From: Cucumis sativus
Lineage: Eukaryota > Streptophyta > Magnoliopsida > Cucurbitales > Cucurbitaceae
NCBI RefSeq assembly: GCF_000004075.3
Contig: NC_026660.2
Location: forward strand, 28,957,498 to 29,021,497
DNA length: 64,000 bases
Direction: 5' to 3'
How positions within the stretch are numbered: position 1 is the stretch's first letter; every line of letters starts with the position of its first letter. Shown piece by piece: positions 23,950 to 36,131 of this stretch. The notes beneath the pieces are model-generated. The model was not told where the DNA came from. It ran no database searches and worked only from the letters and a program-made list of their open reading frames with translations. Position numbers and translations under genes: made by a program.

Positions 23950-26297
23950 TCTTTTTTCTTCGACCAATTACACTCCCTCCTATTCATGTTCCCTCCACAT
24001 TCTGTTAAACACACAATTAATTTCGCATTATATTTGGGGATTTAATTAACTTTTTTCTTCTTCGTTTAATTTAGGATCAATCATAAAGTTCAAATGGTCT
24101 CAACTAGTTTACTTCACCTCAAATTCAAAGTTAATTTATTGATTTGTTGTCTTTTAGTATACACCATTTATAATCTAAAGGGTCATTTTTACCTTTACTT
24201 TCTCGCATTTATTTCTAAAAAAACTAGATATACAATGTTGTATTAAATCAAAACTTTTATCTTTTTTTTTATTATTATTCAAAACTTCTTGTTGATTCTT
24301 TTTATTTATTTATTTATTTCTTGTAAGCTTATCTTACTTGGGTAGGTTTTGAAAATAAATCAATTGTGGGAATGTTTCCCTTCCTTACATGTTTCTTTAG
24401 TATTATTATTTATATGTTTTTTTTTCTTTTTAACGATGGGTAAGAAGAGTTAACAAAATAATTAAATTAAACTTAAGATGATAATTCATTAGACAAATAT
24501 GTACCTAAACCTATTCAAATTAAATGGTAGCAAATCCCTTTTAAAGTATGCTTTGTTTTCAACTGTAAAATAAATATGATTTTATTTAACTAACACTTGT
24601 TTAGTTATAACAAAAGTTAGTTATTGGTTTCATAGATTACAAAAATTTAAAGCATTAGGATAATGCTTATTATAAGAGCCGAAATGTTATATTCTTCTCT
24701 AACTATGATTATGGGTTTGATTTTTTTTATATTATTATTATTAAAAAGTATAATTATGGGTGGATGAGAGAAAGAAACTAAACTTTCTTTCACCCATTAA
24801 ATACGCCAAATAGCTCTTTAATTATAGTCTTTTTCTAATAAGATTACTCTTTAATTATAGTGCCATTAGTGGGGCTTGGACTCACTAATTAATGTTTATC
24901 TGTTTATTTATTTCTGTCCACCAATGTTGAATATAGATTGTTGTTAAATTAATCAAATTAATAAAAGCACATATATCATTTCATTCACACCACTTCTCCC
25001 AAAAGCACATAATGGTCTTATGTTATGAAATTAGAATAATAAACGCTTAATCAAATTTGTTGTTATTTTACATTGTACTGTAATTATTAATATTTAATTA
25101 CAATATGAGTTAATATTCCATGTTAGCATAAATTTGATTTATTCTTCCAATAGTTTAAAAATGCACCGTTGAAGATTCTATGAATTTACAAGAAAGATTA
25201 TGTGTCGTATCTTCAAATTTAAATAATTTTAAGTGGTATGCTTCCTTTCATCTCTAGCGGAATATCACTCAAACCGGAAATAATAATACATCATCATTCT
25301 TACAACAATTCAACAACCAATCATCTTCACAAAAACGGGTGGATCTATACTTGTGAACACAATTCATTTAAATAAAATTTAATTCTAGATATTTTAGTTG
25401 TATTTCTTAATTTTACCATATGTTTGATCGTGTTATTAACCCTAAAAAGGTTATATTTTAAGAAAGCTAGTTAAGTAATAAGAAAATTGAAAAGATACGG
25501 AAAACAAAAACTATAATTGAAATGGTTATACTCGGATTCAACCATTGCTTACCTAAAAAAAAGAAAAAGAGAAGAATATATCCGGAAGTGGAAGCGAGGG
25601 AAAATGATTTAAGAATTTGAACAAATCAAAGCAAGCTTCAAAGTCAGCACCAGAAACCACCTTAGACGATTGGTTATTATTTTAAAATTTGACCTTTTAT
25701 AATTTTTAAAATTTGAAATTGAGACCAATAATAAATGGTGAAGCAGTCATCCACTTATATATTTTAAAAAGCCTAGAGTTACATCCAACATTTTACATTC
25801 CCACGATTTCCACACTAACTTAATTTTATATTTTCCCTTTTTAATTAAATTCAAACCACTACTCAATTGTAAAAGAAAATCAATGGCGAGCTTACTGAAT
25901 AAAAATAATAATTAAGAAAATATATGTATATGTTAAAAAAAAAAAAAAAGAATTGGGTGAGGGGTTTATTGAGAATAGGTATAGGTGAAAGTAATATAGA
26001 GAATTGAGATTGGTGGTTTGAATTTATGGGTACCCAATTGTCTTTATTACCAAAAAGAAAAAGGAGGGGGGGAAATGGCGTATGAGGAACGAATGATATT
26101 GTTTTTTTTTTATTATTTAAAAAAAGATAATTAGATATAGAAGACAAGGTTTTAGACGCGTGGATCGATCAGTTTCCCCCGCTAATCATGAACCCAAGGA
26201 CAACAACATTCAATAAAAAGCTAAAAACGCCCCCCTTCCGGACCTCAACTCTTTTTTCTTCACTTTAATTTTATTCTCTTCACTTCCGCTCTCTATC

Positions 26298-26300
<3 letters not shown>
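23950..26300. other. Intergenic DNA, no supported gene
   Basis: Very AT-rich. Chance frames such as 25863-26147 (minus) are translations of A/T tracts. The last part (26220-26480) is pyrimidine-rich and belongs to the promoter and 5' UTR of the VAP gene. Confidence 0.5.

Positions 26301-26330
<30 letters not shown>
26300..26330. repeat. CT dinucleotide repeat in the VAP 5' leader
   Basis: About fifteen CT units lie 150-180 bases before the VAP start codon. Pyrimidine repeats are common in plant 5' leaders, and length polymorphism is likely. Confidence 0.9.
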
Positions 26331-26332
<2 letters not shown>

Positions 26333-26481
26333 CCTCGTCTTCCGCTTCCATTGAACTAAAAAGCGACCCCTCCTCCTCTTAACGCCCATCATCAACTGCC
26401 GTGGCTCCTCCTCCTCAATTCCCATCTCCAACCACCACTTTCTTTACTGTCCGATGCTCTGATTGAGTCTCGGAGGTTTCA

Positions 26482-26724
26482 ATGATGGCTGTTGAAGACC
26501 AAAAGTCAACGTCCGATGGAAAGGTCTGGGGTTTTTTGAAGCAAACGTTTAAGCATTCCACTGGCGGTGCTACTACTTCCTCTCGTACTTCTCATCAAAC
26601 TCATCCGCCTGTCGAGGGGACCAATCCTCATACCTCCGCTTCTGTCTCCTCTGTTGCTAGGTCGCTGCTTCCGACGCGGCGCCGGCTCAAGCTTGATCCA
26701 TCGAATAAGCTTTTCTTTCCTTGT

Positions 26725-26764
<40 letters not shown>

Positions 26765-28981
26765 ATTTGTTATATGAATTTTGTTCGATTTTTTTAGTTG
26801 GATTTGTTCTGTTCATTCTAGGTCTAGTGCCTGTGATCTCGATCTGCTGTTGACTTTTAGCTATCAGCTACATTTCGGCTTTAGACAGCTGGAATTCTCT
26901 AATTGATTTGATTTTCTGGTTGATCTTTCTTTTAATTGATTCGTCTTTCTGTTTTTGAAGATGAGCCTGGTAAGCAGGTTAGGAGTGCCATTGGAATAAA
27001 AAACACGAGCAAATCTTATGTTGCATTCAAGGTACGAATGAACGTGCTATTTGAGGCATACTGTTTTGCATATTTGTATCCATATTTCGAGCATACAGAA
27101 TTTTTCTCTCACCGTTTTGTTAATCAGTGGACACTGGACAGTGAGTTCGTGTGCTAGTATTAATAGCTATAATTTCCAAAAATAGCTTTCCTTTTAATAC
27201 TGTTTGTAGAATTCGGCTTATCGTGATTATTGATTCATTGTGTTTGAACTTTCATACAGTTCCAAACAACTGCACCAAAAAGCTGCTTCATGCGTCCTCC
27301 TGGTGCAATTCTTGCCCCTGGAGAGAGCATCATAGCCACTGGTATTCATTTTGTCTCTGTTATTAAGTTCATATGTAACAGCTTTGATTGTTAATTATGC
27401 TTATTTTCTTATATCATCATATTATTATATATATATGTTTTTAACTGCCGTCGGTGTTGGATGGATCTTCTAGTTTTCAAGTTTGTTGAGGTTCCCGAAA
27501 GCAACGAGAAACCTGTGGATCAAAAGAACAACAGGGTTAAGTTTAAAATTATGAGCTTGAAGGTGAAAGGACAAATGGATTATGTGCCTGAACTGGTGCG
27601 TCTCAATCTTCCCTTAGCTCGCTTTTCCAATTATTTACGTTTTGTGGGATGTTTTATTCAACAAGTTAATTAGGTCTTAGTTACAAATGTTCAGTTTTGT
27701 CTTGTTTCACTTTAACTTGATGAGTCCTTAAGAGGAAACGGAATTGTCAATATCTAGACTCTAGAGTAGTTTCAGCCGACACTTGTCAAAATCAGAGGGC
27801 TATTTTCATCTGTGAGCCAGGTTTGGATGCTGTTTTAATTACAAGTGCCACACTGAAAGGAGTATTGCTTGCGCACAAGAGTTTCCAATTCCGTACAAGA
27901 GTTTAGGCTGATAATTTGATGATCGTTAAACTTTTGTTGGATATTCTCAGCACAATATGCGTAACTTACTGTCGCTGGCATCCTATTGCATACTTTAATT
28001 TTGTTTCTAAGAGTCTTGGCAATTTTCTTTTCCTGGTTAGGATGTGTAGTGATAAGTCCATTAAGGTTATATACAAACTTTTTGGCCTTCTCTTGAATGG
28101 TGTAAATGTGTTTCTTTCCGATTTTTACAGATTAGTTCTCAAATGACCTAATTAACTGGAGTGCGTTTTTATAACCCCAGTTTTGGTTTTCTGCCTTCCT
28201 GTGTATTTCGTTTACCCGATGACTTAAAGATAAACTTCAAATTTATGAATGTAGTATTCATTCATTGCTTGTTTTAAAATGTTCGTATCTGACTAGAAAG
28301 TGCAAGTAAAATGAGTACTGATCAAGCATTCTTTTTCTATCTTGTTCTAGTTTGATGAGCAGAAGGACCAAGTGTCTATAGAACAGATATTGCGGGTTGT
28401 TTTCCTGGATCCAGAACGTCCCAATGCAGTAAGTTACCTCCTTGGATGATGATAAGAATAAAAATTTCACCAACCCTCCCAATATAATCAAATATTTCGT
28501 GTAAAGTTGAAAATTATTTTACGTTTCTGTTCTTTTTGGAATGAGAGATTTTGTGATGAATATAATTAAAACCTCTTTGTTTAGAAGTTCACAGAAAAGG
28601 AAAAGAAAATAAGAAACTTACTAGTATAGCCACAATCTAGTTCGAAATATTGTGATTTGAGGCATAAGTAGTAATCCCTTTCATATATGATTCTCTCAAG
28701 GCTTTAGAAAAATTGAAGCGCCAATTAGCGGAAGCCGATGCTGCACTTGAGGCACGCAAGAAACCACCGGAGGAATCGGGCCCAAAAATAATTGGAGAAG
28801 GGCTGGTGATAGACGAATGGGTGAGCTTATTATCCTTAATTTTATAATTCAAATCTAATAATATTTTGAATGTAATGAATATCACTCTTAATGTTACTTC
28901 TTCCATTTTGTGGCTTTTCAGAAAGAACGGAGGGAAAGATATCTGGCAAAACAGCAAGTTGAAGGGGTAGATTCTGTATAG
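26482..28981 (+). CDS. VAP4-2: Vesicle-associated protein, VAP4 type (MSP domain)
   Basis: Seven exons: 26482-26722, 26961-27031, 27260-27341, 27474-27595, 28351-28428, 28701-28820 and 28922-28981. They join in frame to 257 residues. After a Ser/Thr-rich N-terminus (about 60 residues), the MSP domain begins at RRRLKLDPSNKLFFPYEPGK and runs through IKNTSKSYVAFKFQTTAPKS, MRPPGAILAPGE and VKFKIMSLKVKG to FLDPERPNA. A coiled segment ALEKLKRQLAEADAALEARK follows, then a conserved tail ending KEERRERYL-type and GVDSV. This matches plant VAP4-1/VAP4-2, which lack the C-terminal membrane anchor of other VAPs. Known of VAPs: scaffolds binding FFAT-like peptides at ER contacts. Two ATG codons are adjacent; the first is used here. 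The symbol marks the closest remembered relative. Confidence 0.93.
26727..26759. repeat. Poly-T tract in VAP intron 1
   Basis: About 33 T in a row begin five bases after the first donor site (TT|GTGAG). It is a U-rich intron element and a likely site of length polymorphism and sequencing error. Confidence 0.9.
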
Positions 28982-29878
28982 GTTTGGTTTTAGTTTTTTT
29001 TTTCTCCCGGCAATGCTTCTGTAATTTGAAAGGGATTTCCAAATGAACTCTCGAGTATCGATTCTACCCTTAAAAAGTCATGTAATCTTTTTCTTTTGGT
29101 ATATTATCCAAAATATTGTTTAGGTGAAGATGAACTTGTTTTATTTTCATTGAACGAAACCCCCCAAGGTCAAGTCTTGTGTAATTTGGGACACCGACTG
29201 GGATTACTCCTTTTATATGTAGATAAAGATAATATGATTTGTTTCTTTCTCGCTAATAAATTGTCTGAGGTGGAATTTATCCTAGATTTCTACTTTTGTA
29301 TAATCTTGTTCTATTAGCCAATATCTTGATTTTTTTTTTTATTGTAAACATGGAAGGAGAAATATTGAAATTCTATTTGTAATTTTGTTCCCTAGTTTAA
29401 AATCAATTCGGTTGTCACGTAGTTCTATCTCAATTAATCCTACCCGAAAGTTTTAAAATTGGGTTTAAGACGAATTTGTGAAATAAGTGTTTATATATAT
29501 TAGCTTATTGAGCTGAAATCACTCATCTCACATCAGTCCTAGAATATATTGAGTGCAAACAATTAAAGAGGATTATTTGTGATCTTCACAACTAGCTTGA
29601 GACCTTCTAGAGAAGTAAATGAACTATATGATATTTGAAATGATACTCTAAAACTAAAACTAAAAGTAAATGAACTATATGATATTTGAAATGATACTCT
29701 CGAAGTAAAACTAGGAGTAATTTGAAATGATATCATCATACTATTACTTCAGATTTCTAACAAAAATGAACTATATGATACTATCAATTTGTGTCGTTCT
29801 ATGTCATATGGCTCCGGCCTAGTTGTATGTGCTTGGAACCTCATCCAATCCAAATGGAGCATCGTCGTTTACAATCTT
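28982..29878. other. VAP 3' flank and intergenic DNA
   Basis: Holds the presumed 3' UTR of the VAP gene (to about 29.3 kb) and the tandem repeat listed separately. No further coding sequence is seen. Confidence 0.5.
29614..29730. repeat. 51-bp direct repeat upstream of the first LysM gene
   Basis: The block AGTAAATGAACTATATGATA plus the following TTTGAAATGATACTCT occurs at 29614 and again at 29665. A partial third copy (TTTGAAATGATA) follows at about 29720, and AATGAACTATATGATACT recurs at about 29766. Confidence 0.8.
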
Positions 29879-29992
29879 CTAGTACCAAACGCCTACACAA
29901 AGGCCGGCCTCTATATGCTTGGAACTTCGATGGCAACGCTAGCTTTGTTCTGCACTTCCTCTTCTCTGCCCAAAACTTTGCAGCTATAAATT
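29879..29992 (+). promoter_or_regulatory. Promoter of LysM gene 1, with conserved block and TATA box
   Basis: AGTACCAAACGCCTACACA, then GGCCGGC, then TTGGAACTTCGATGGCAACG (29880-29938) recur in nearly the same order in front of the second LysM gene. TATAAATT at 29985-29992 lies about 100 bases before the start codon. Confidence 0.6.
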
Positions 29993-30087
29993 GGAGGAGT
30001 TTCATGTGTGACATTGCCAACAACACCCCATAACCACACACACACACACACGGCTTTCTACTTGACCAAAGCCAGAGAAACTGGATT

Positions 30088-30704
30088 ATGGCCAAGGCTA
30101 CCATCTCAATTGCCATTTTCCTATTGGCTTCCTCTCTTCTCATTTTCAATATTTCTGTAAAAGGTCGTAACTTGTTCCGTAGGTTTTCCTTAACCATTCA
30201 TTCTAAAATATATATAATTTCATTATTTGTATGCTCTGTTTGGAATTATCGACTAATTACTTCAAAGAATAAGAAATCTTTGGCACTTGAAAAAGTCATT
30301 TCAATTTAAGATCGTTAATACATAGGAATCAATTATATTATTGGTAAGTGATATGGAGGAAATAGTAGCTGTATCCAAGTCATTTTGAGTTGATTTGAAA
30401 CGTATTCGGGTGATTTTCTTTCCATTTAAATTTATGTTGAAAGAGAAATAAGCATGTTGAGACTTATTGAAATTGTTGATGCTCATTTTGTGAGTTTGGA
30501 AATGCAGGTGAGGTTGTTGTGGAAGAAGCAAGCTTGGAGTTACAATGCAACAAAGCTTATGGAGTAAAGAGTGGAGACACATGCTTTGCTATTGCTCAGG
30601 CATTCAAGCTCACCACAGACCACTTCGATTTTATCAATCCAAACCTCAATTGCTCTGCCCTCTTTGTTAGCCAGTGGCTCTGTGTCAATGCCTTCCTTAC
30701 CTGA
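30088..30704 (+). CDS. Small secreted LysM-domain protein 1
   Basis: Two exons, 30088-30178 and 30508-30704, encode 95 residues. The N-terminus MAKATISIAIFLLASSLLIF is a typical signal peptide (about residues 1-24). After a short linker comes one LysM unit, about residues 44-92: YGVKSGDTCFAIAQAFKLTT, then INPNLNC and WLCVNAF. Four Cys (LQC, DTC, LNC, WLC) suit two disulphides in the apoplast. There is no membrane anchor or kinase. Known: LysM modules bind GlcNAc-containing glycans such as chitin oligomers and peptidoglycan; these single-module plant proteins are little studied. The gene is a tandem duplicate of the next one, with the same intron position and phase. The intron is 329 bases. 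Confidence 0.88.
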
Positions 30705-32237
30705 ACTTAATATGATTTCCACCTGTTTGTCTTCAATAATATTTTAATTTAAGCACTCAAAAACCCATTCTCATTTGATAATAAAACCCAAATCTTTCTT
30801 ATGCTGATTCCTAATTATTGTATTTTCACCGTGTGTTTGTTGTATGTTTGGGTTAATTAGTTCTATGTAATCTCAATCCTAATCTTAAATTTATTGGTTA
30901 AGATATTTCATAGTCTTAAATTTTATATGATGAGCAGAATGTATTGCACTAATCCATAAAGTTACGTACACGTATCAGAAATTAAGCTAAAATAATTTGT
31001 AACAATAACTCTCCAACTTCTTCAAGAAATTATCAGTTTTTGTCTATGTAAAAATACTCCATTTTTTAAAAAAATCATTTAAACATCTTTTTCTCTATTC
31101 ATCCCCGACGAGATCGATGTCGAGATTTTTTTTAAATATTAAAATATTAACTATCTTTTTATAAATAATTTTCAAAAATAGCAAATTTTACAATAATTTT
31201 TTAAATTCTAACACTGTCATAAAAGTCTATAAAAAAACTATTATTGATAGAATTCAAAATTTTACTATATCTCATAAATATTTTAATTTATTTTGCTATT
31301 TTTAAAAATACCTCATTTCTATCGGTTTAAAATTTATCCTATAAAATATTAAAAATATAATTTGTAAACTATACCGATAACGATCTCTCATTAAAAAAAA
31401 GAGGTTGGGTCCAAAATTGTAACAAAGCCTAAAAAATTGAGCAAAAGACAAATTAGTTACATTCAAATTTCAAATTGGCATAAAACTTGACATATTCCAT
31501 TTAAAGAATACTTTTGAAATCTCACTCAAATTTTAAAACCATTTTATCTCAACATTTTAAAACTTGAAACATATATACAAACAACACAAATAAATCTACA
31601 TACATAAGTTATAAACCCTAAATTAATTTTTTTAATCCAAAAAAACCTATTGTAAAAATTTGGGTGTGTTGTAATTTTTTAGTATTTAAATAAATTAGTC
31701 AATCTAAACAAACTAGTTAAAAATCAATGTTTAATGTCTATCCCATAACAAAGTTTAGAAGTAGAGTTTGAGATGGCATCATGAAATAATTGTTTCTAAT
31801 TAACTTCTTGATAATGTTTTTCTTAATAGGACGACTCTAAATGGTCAGTCACCAATCCCTAAAACAAATTCTGAAATGTACTTCCCTACATTTTTACCAT
31901 ATAATTTTATCAATCTACCTGTTTAATTTTTTAAATTCACTTTTCCAATTTCTACCAAATTTATTATATTGAAAATTTTGAATAGTATTTTTACTGAGAT
32001 GAGAAATATATATATATATATATATATATCAGTCTACATCTCAAACAAACTCTACAGTATATTTTAGGTACAAACAAAATTTCACATCGATTAATTTAGA
32101 TAGAAAATAAAGTATAAATGATATATTGTGGTAGATTATATATAGGGAAGATCCAATATTATTGTAATTGATATTGAGACAAGAATTAATATGGATGGAT
32201 GGGTGAGCAAGTTGTGGGTGGTTGAAACATCATCCAT
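30705..32237. other. Intergenic DNA between the two LysM genes
   Basis: AT-rich, with the MITE-like element at 31168-31309, a TA dinucleotide run at about 32008-32028 and no coding sequence other than short chance frames. Confidence 0.55.
31168..31309. mobile_element. MITE-like element with short terminal inverted repeats
   Basis: The left end ATTTTCAAAAATAGCAAA (31168-31185) is matched, with one mismatch, by the inverse of the right end (31309-31292, ATTTTTAAAAATAGCAAA). The interior contains further self-complementary pieces around CTATTATTGATAGAATTC. The total is about 142 bases, with no coding capacity. The sequence style recalls a dispersed repeat I associate with cucurbit intergenic DNA. 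No target-site duplication is certain in this AT-rich context. Confidence 0.4.
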
Positions 32238-32360
32238 AGTACCATCCGCCTACACAGCTGAGGGCCGGCAGGTATATTATACGTTTTGGAACTTTGATGG
32301 CAACGATTCGGCTTCTTGTTTACCACCCCCAAATCATTCTTTTTTTTTTACCTATAAATA
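32238..32360 (+). promoter_or_regulatory. Promoter of LysM gene 2, with conserved block and TATA box
   Basis: AGTACCATCCGCCTACACA, then GGCCGGC, then TTGGAACTTTGATGGCAACG (32239-32305) mirror the block before LysM gene 1. TATAAATA at 32353-32360 lies about 75 bases before the start codon. Confidence 0.6.
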
Positions 32361-32433
32361 CACATTACACACACCCTTTTTACCTTATACCAAAATCAAA
32401 TTAAACAGAAAGTAAATAATAATATATATACAA

Positions 32434-33220
32434 ATGGCTAAGGCTATGATCTCCTCCTCATTTCCCATCTTCCTATTGGCTTTCTCTCTTCTCATTTTCT
32501 CTATTTCTGTCGAAACTCGTTCTACTCCCTTCCGTACGTTCATTTTTCATACTCTCCTTCAATTCAATTCATTATTCTATATTAATTCATATTTTTTTTA
32601 ACTATACTAATCTACCATTAATTACACTATTATTATTAATCTTTTTGTTACAATAGTTATTACACTAATATGTACCCTAATTAAACACACATTTTATAAT
32701 TACAATACTTTACATGTCCAACATATAAGTATTATATAATCTATGAACCAAAGCTCTTTTAAAAACTTCATTTCACATTACCGAACTATGCTCTTATTCT
32801 TGGATTCAAGGTTAAGATCTTAAGTGGATTTTATGGTATGTTAAAAAATATATAGGAAAGATCTTAAGTGGACAATTGAGATGCAGCTACGAGTGAGACA
32901 TTGGTGTTTCGAATTAGTATAATTGAATTTGAGAAAGAGGATTGGAAGATTGTTGATTATGAATATGGAGATGGTGTGAGTTATAATATAACTAATGGAG
33001 TGAGTTAATTATTGAAAATGCAGGTGGGGTTGTTGAAGCTGGGTTGGAGTTACAATGCAACAAAGTTTATGGAGTAAAGAATGGAGACACATGCTTTGAT
33101 CTTGAACAGAAATTTAAGATCACCACTCCCCACTTCAGTTTCATCAATCCAAATCTCAATTGCACTGATCTTTTCATTGGCCAATGGCTCTGTCTCGATG
33201 CTGTCCTTATCCTCCCTTAA
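32434..33220 (+). CDS. Small secreted LysM-domain protein 2
   Basis: Two exons, 32434-32533 and 33024-33220, encode 98 residues. The signal peptide MAKAMISSSFPIFLLAFSLL is followed by a LysM unit YGVKNGDTCFDLEQKFKITT, INPNLNC and WLCLDAVLIL. The four-Cys pattern and phase-1 intron are as in LysM protein 1. The C-terminus ends ILP. Close identity in exon 2 (LELQCNK, FINPNLNC) and the shared promoter block show a tandem duplication. The 490-base intron contains a 15-base direct repeat (AAGATCTTAAGTGGA at 32814 and 32858). It is probably apoplastic; the ligand is unknown. Confidence 0.88.
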
Positions 33221-36131
33221 AATTAATCACCTTTTTAATTAAGCCTTGTAATTTCAAATAACTCTTTTTTAGTGCTTATTAAAAAAGTAATTTCAAACAA
33301 AGTCTCTACCACACACTCAATAAATGGAGGACCCAAATCTCCTCTATACTTTGTGTGTTGTTCTTAGTAATTTTACTTTTCTGTCTTTTCATGATTGTCT
33401 GTTTGTTTCTTTTCTCTCTTTCAGTTAATTTTGGTTTTATGTAATCTCAATCCTATTCTCAACTTTGTTGGTTAAGATATGATTCCTATAGCTTTAATTT
33501 TTTGTTGGAGTATTTGATACCATAAACTTTTCTTACATTTTTACCTTTTTTTTTTTTTTTCAAGGGATGAATTATCCTTATCCATTATAAGAATATTTGA
33601 GTCAAAATAATACCTATAACACAACTCTCATTCTCTTCTATCTCCTCGTTTTTCTCTCAAACAAACGCGGTTGAAATAATTTGAATCTAATATTTCGTGC
33701 TCCAAAAGAGACCAAATACACAATTTTTGTTTGTCTAGTATTTAGAAAAGTATGCTACCATCCTTATAAATACATTTGTAAAGTGTGAAATTTTACAATA
33801 TTTTCATCTTAATAATAAAACTATTATCTTATTTCTCTATAAACGTTAGTATTCATTTTATTATTCAAAATTAATTTCTATTTGGAAGTATGTTTATAAG
33901 ATTAAATTTATGAAAAACGAAATAGATAAGCCTAAAATAACTAATATTTCTTGTAAAGTTGCCTTTTGAGTTGGAAATGTATGAGTAAAAGATGTTATTT
34001 TTTTATTTTCGTATTGAATATGAGAATATATAAATATATAAATATACAAATATACAAATATGTTGTTTCCTTTAGAAAGAAAACGAGGGTATAAAATATA
34101 GAGATATGGGAAATAGGGAGTAAGATTGATGACTAAGATCATATGTAAGATGGGATGAAATGGAATATGATTCCTAAACATTGTTAATTTAATTAGGAGA
34201 AAAAAAGTAATGAAAGCGAAAGAAAAAGTTGAAATAAAATATAATGTGTAGTGTATATAAATATTGAATGAAAGTTATCCAAAATATGAATAAATAGGGG
34301 ATATGTATGATAGTAATGTTCATAGAAACACCGTGAAGAAGTTAATTGAGCATCTTTTTTTCTTTTTAGCTTTTTGGTTGGTTTGGGGAAAAAGAAATAG
34401 ATTTTGTAAGGCTCTCTTTTTCAAATTTTTTAAAAAAGAAAAAGAAAAGAGATTTGGTGAAGGAAGGCTTCTTTTTTCTGCATACACATTCTTCTATTCT
34501 CTTCTGTTCATTCCCTTTTTCACCATTAACAACAGTTCACAAAAGTAAAGGGTAAAATTGATTCTCTTCTTCACTAACAACACAGATTATACGTGTGTGT
34601 CTGTGTGTGTGTGGGTCTTCTTCTTCTTTATTCATTATTCCCGTGAATAAAATTGAATGCAAATCTTTCTTTTACCTATTATCAAATCCCCATATCTATT
34701 TTCACTTCTCAACTTTTCCTATCAAATGCCTCACACTCTCTTCCATTCTCATTCCTATATTTTCCTTTTCTTTTTTCTATATACATATTATTTCTTCTCA
34801 TCCTTTCTTTTATTTCTTTCACCTCAAAATTTGAATACTTCATTCTTCCTTAGTCCAACATATATACTTTAATAACTTAAATTAGGTTTAAACGGATGAA
34901 ATGGGTGTGTTACTCTCCCACAATGAGGATTAAGGCTCCATTTTTCAGACATAATTATTAAGAAAAAGAAAAGATAACTAATTTATAGTTATGTATGTGT
35001 TCCTATAATACTTCTTATAAGATAAATGAGTTAGTCTTCTTCTCGTCAATTGATTTTAAGATTGAATTTTATACTATCAAATATTTATTTTGAATTTTGA
35101 ATGAATTATGTGTATTAACCTTACCCTTTTAATCTGTCATATATTACATCACTAAATTCAACAATAATAATGGGCATATATATTTCCATCTTTTAGATTA
35201 AGGCCTATTTTTATAATAATTATTGTATGTACTGATAATAAAAGGTCAGTGAACTAAAAATAAATAAGGTAAAGGATATATTAGATAGAAGATTAAGAAT
35301 TTATAGGAACAATTACAGAATTAACACTTTATTTACCAATTAGAACCTTTCTAAACTTTAATTAGAAACATATTATTTAATCTTCATTTCTTATTTTTTA
35401 TGTTGGTCACAATTGAATATATACACATATAACAAGTCATGACGGTTAAATAGAATATTAATTTTTGAAAGTAAAACACGATTTTCATATCACTAACGTA
35501 TAAAAATATGCATGTGTTGTGTAAGTTGTAAGTAAGAGACGACACGATAATCTTCAACGTAACTACACAATGACATAGCATTGACGTGTATCAAATTTTA
35601 TCTAAATTGAGAGAATCATAGTTATGTTATAAAAGAATAGCGTAAAGTATTTAGTAAATTTTCAAAATTTTGAGAATAAAAATGATGAAGAAAAAGAGAA
35701 ATTTATATGAGAATGGATGTGTAGATTGATGCAGACACGCTAAGAATTTTCTCCCATTTTTCAAACCATTCAAGGATTATAGAAAATAGAAGTACTTATT
35801 AAAAGAAAAGTTGATGATGAAGCTTTGTTTGAAACACACGGTCGTCTCTTTTAATCCCTAAAGCAATACAAATACGAAAGGCAAAAGGAAACCAAATGGA
35901 AGTAAATAATTCTTTTTTTTATTATTATTGTAGAATATCAATATATTCTCTTCTCACTATATACCAATAAGAGAATGAGAGGTATACATAACTTCTACAA
36001 CTTTTCAAACACAAAAAAATATATATAACCAAACTTATGTCAACGTCAATAACCCTATAGTCTAAATTAAATTACACTAAATTTAAAGCATTTCCCACCA
36101 AAAAAACAAAAAAGGAAGAAGAGAAATTTAA
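33221..36131. other. Intergenic DNA between LysM gene 2 and the first STP gene
   Basis: No supported gene. A pyrimidine-rich stretch (34.3-34.9 kb) gives several overlapping Phe/Ser/Leu-rich chance frames. Short (TACAAATA)-like repeats occur near 34025-34060. The part just below 36132 is the presumed 3' UTR of the STP gene. Confidence 0.5.

Noticed and set aside
34303-34872. Several overlapping Phe/Ser/Leu-rich plus-strand frames that look like small membrane proteins
   Set aside because: They come from one pyrimidine-rich stretch read in all frames; no start context, motif or conservation signal.
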